A DNA stretch of 6,961 nt from PALSA-607 sp036510735 (GTDB taxonomy: Bacteria > Actinomycetota > Actinomycetes > Acidothermales > Acidothermaceae). The stretch lies in contig DATCDK010000017.1 in NCBI GenBank assembly GCA_036510735.1, positions 1 to 6,961 of the forward strand, written 5' to 3'. The position numbers and the translations under genes are program-made. Below, in pieces: positions 6,765 to 6,961 of this stretch (positions are counted from its first letter, which is position 1; each line of letters begins with the position of its first letter). Under the pieces are notes generated by a model. It worked only from the letters and a program-made list of their open reading frames with translations, did no database searches and was not told the origin of the DNA.

Positions 6765-6961
6765 TTACGTGTAGAGCTCGCTCACTCGGGCGAGCGGCAC
6801 CAGATCTGACGCCTTGGCCGCCAGCTCCGGGTCGGTCGCGATGAGCGCATCGGCCTGGAGCTTCGCGATTGCCAGGTACTCGGCATCTCGGATCGTCGGC
6901 CAGTTGTGCTCTCGCGCGATCCGCCAGGCGGTACGGCGTGACACCCGGTCGCCGAGCACGC
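6765..6961 (-). CDS. PIN-domain protein, VapC-like ribonuclease (partial, N-terminus beyond window edge)
   Basis: The minus-strand frame is open from the right edge to TAA (6767-6765), giving about 65 visible residues: the C-terminal half of a PIN domain, which is usually about 130 residues. VSRRTAWRIAREHNWPTIRD leads into DAEYLAIAKLQADALIATD, the typical late PIN segment. Asp of RDAEYLAIA and Asp of ATDPEL are the expected third and fourth acidic metal ligands, and the tail LVPLARVSELYT closes the fold. GTG at 6959-6957 could be read as a start, but it would cut the domain in half. It is more likely an internal valine (V/LLGDRVSRRTAW), with the gene continuing outside. PIN proteins of this kind cut RNA as toxins, and an antitoxin gene would be expected upstream, outside the window. 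The convergent end with the exporter operon is tight. Confidence 0.8.
   Translation of the reverse strand, partial: VLGDRVSRRTAWRIAREHNWPTIRDAEYLAIAKLQADALIATDPELAAKASDLVPLARVSELYT
6776..6795 (+). terminator. Possible terminator hairpin for the exporter operon (no U-tract)
   Basis: GCTCGCTC (6776-6783) pairs with GGGCGAGC (6788-6795) as an eight-base-pair stem with one G-U pair and the loop ACTC, 13 bases after the permease stop. It lies inside the 3' end of the opposing PIN gene, because only two bases separate the two genes. No run of T follows, so it would be a non-canonical terminator of the kind discussed for actinobacteria, or chance pairing in GC-rich coding DNA. Confidence 0.25.

Overview
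The window is a piece of a GC-rich bacterial chromosome, most likely from an actinomycete-type (Actinomycetota) organism. The grounds are the strong G/C bias at third codon positions, ATGA-type start/stop overlaps, a HipA-like kinase/DUF3037 pair of the kind common in actinobacteria, and a very large MalT/LAL-type LuxR regulator beside a two-gene ABC-2 exporter. No RNA gene, CRISPR array or insertion sequence was seen. The window is densely coding: the two largest gaps between genes are about 95-100 bases.

Left flank (1-1018, minus strand): a HipA-family kinase gene runs leftwards into a DUF3037 gene that leaves the window, and the two overlap by ATGA. The kinase gene carries an apparent one-base deletion near 901-906. 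The first 39 codons are in one frame and the remaining 214 or so in another. It is therefore a pseudogene, a recent mutation or a sequence error.

Centre (1118-6762, plus strand): a 903-residue LuxR-family regulator has an N-terminal STAND/AAA-type ATPase, a TPR-like middle and a C-terminal LuxR helix-turn-helix. A 95-base gap follows, with repeated ATCAC/GTGAT elements and a hairpin that encloses the Shine-Dalgarno sequence of the next gene. Then comes a tight four-gene run: a 96-residue uncharacterised acidic protein, a DUF4386 six-helix membrane protein, an ABC ATPase and an ABC-2 type permease. Three of the four junctions in this stretch are either ATGA overlaps or a gap of only 44 bases carrying a strong ribosome binding site, so one transcript is likely. 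The natural reading is a ligand- or ATP-sensing activator that controls an exporter cassette. The substrate, and the roles of the small protein and DUF4386, are unknown.

Right flank (6765-6961, minus strand): the C-terminal half of a PIN-domain (VapC-like) ribonuclease gene points towards the exporter operon and ends only two bases from it. Its N-terminus, and any antitoxin gene, lie outside the window.
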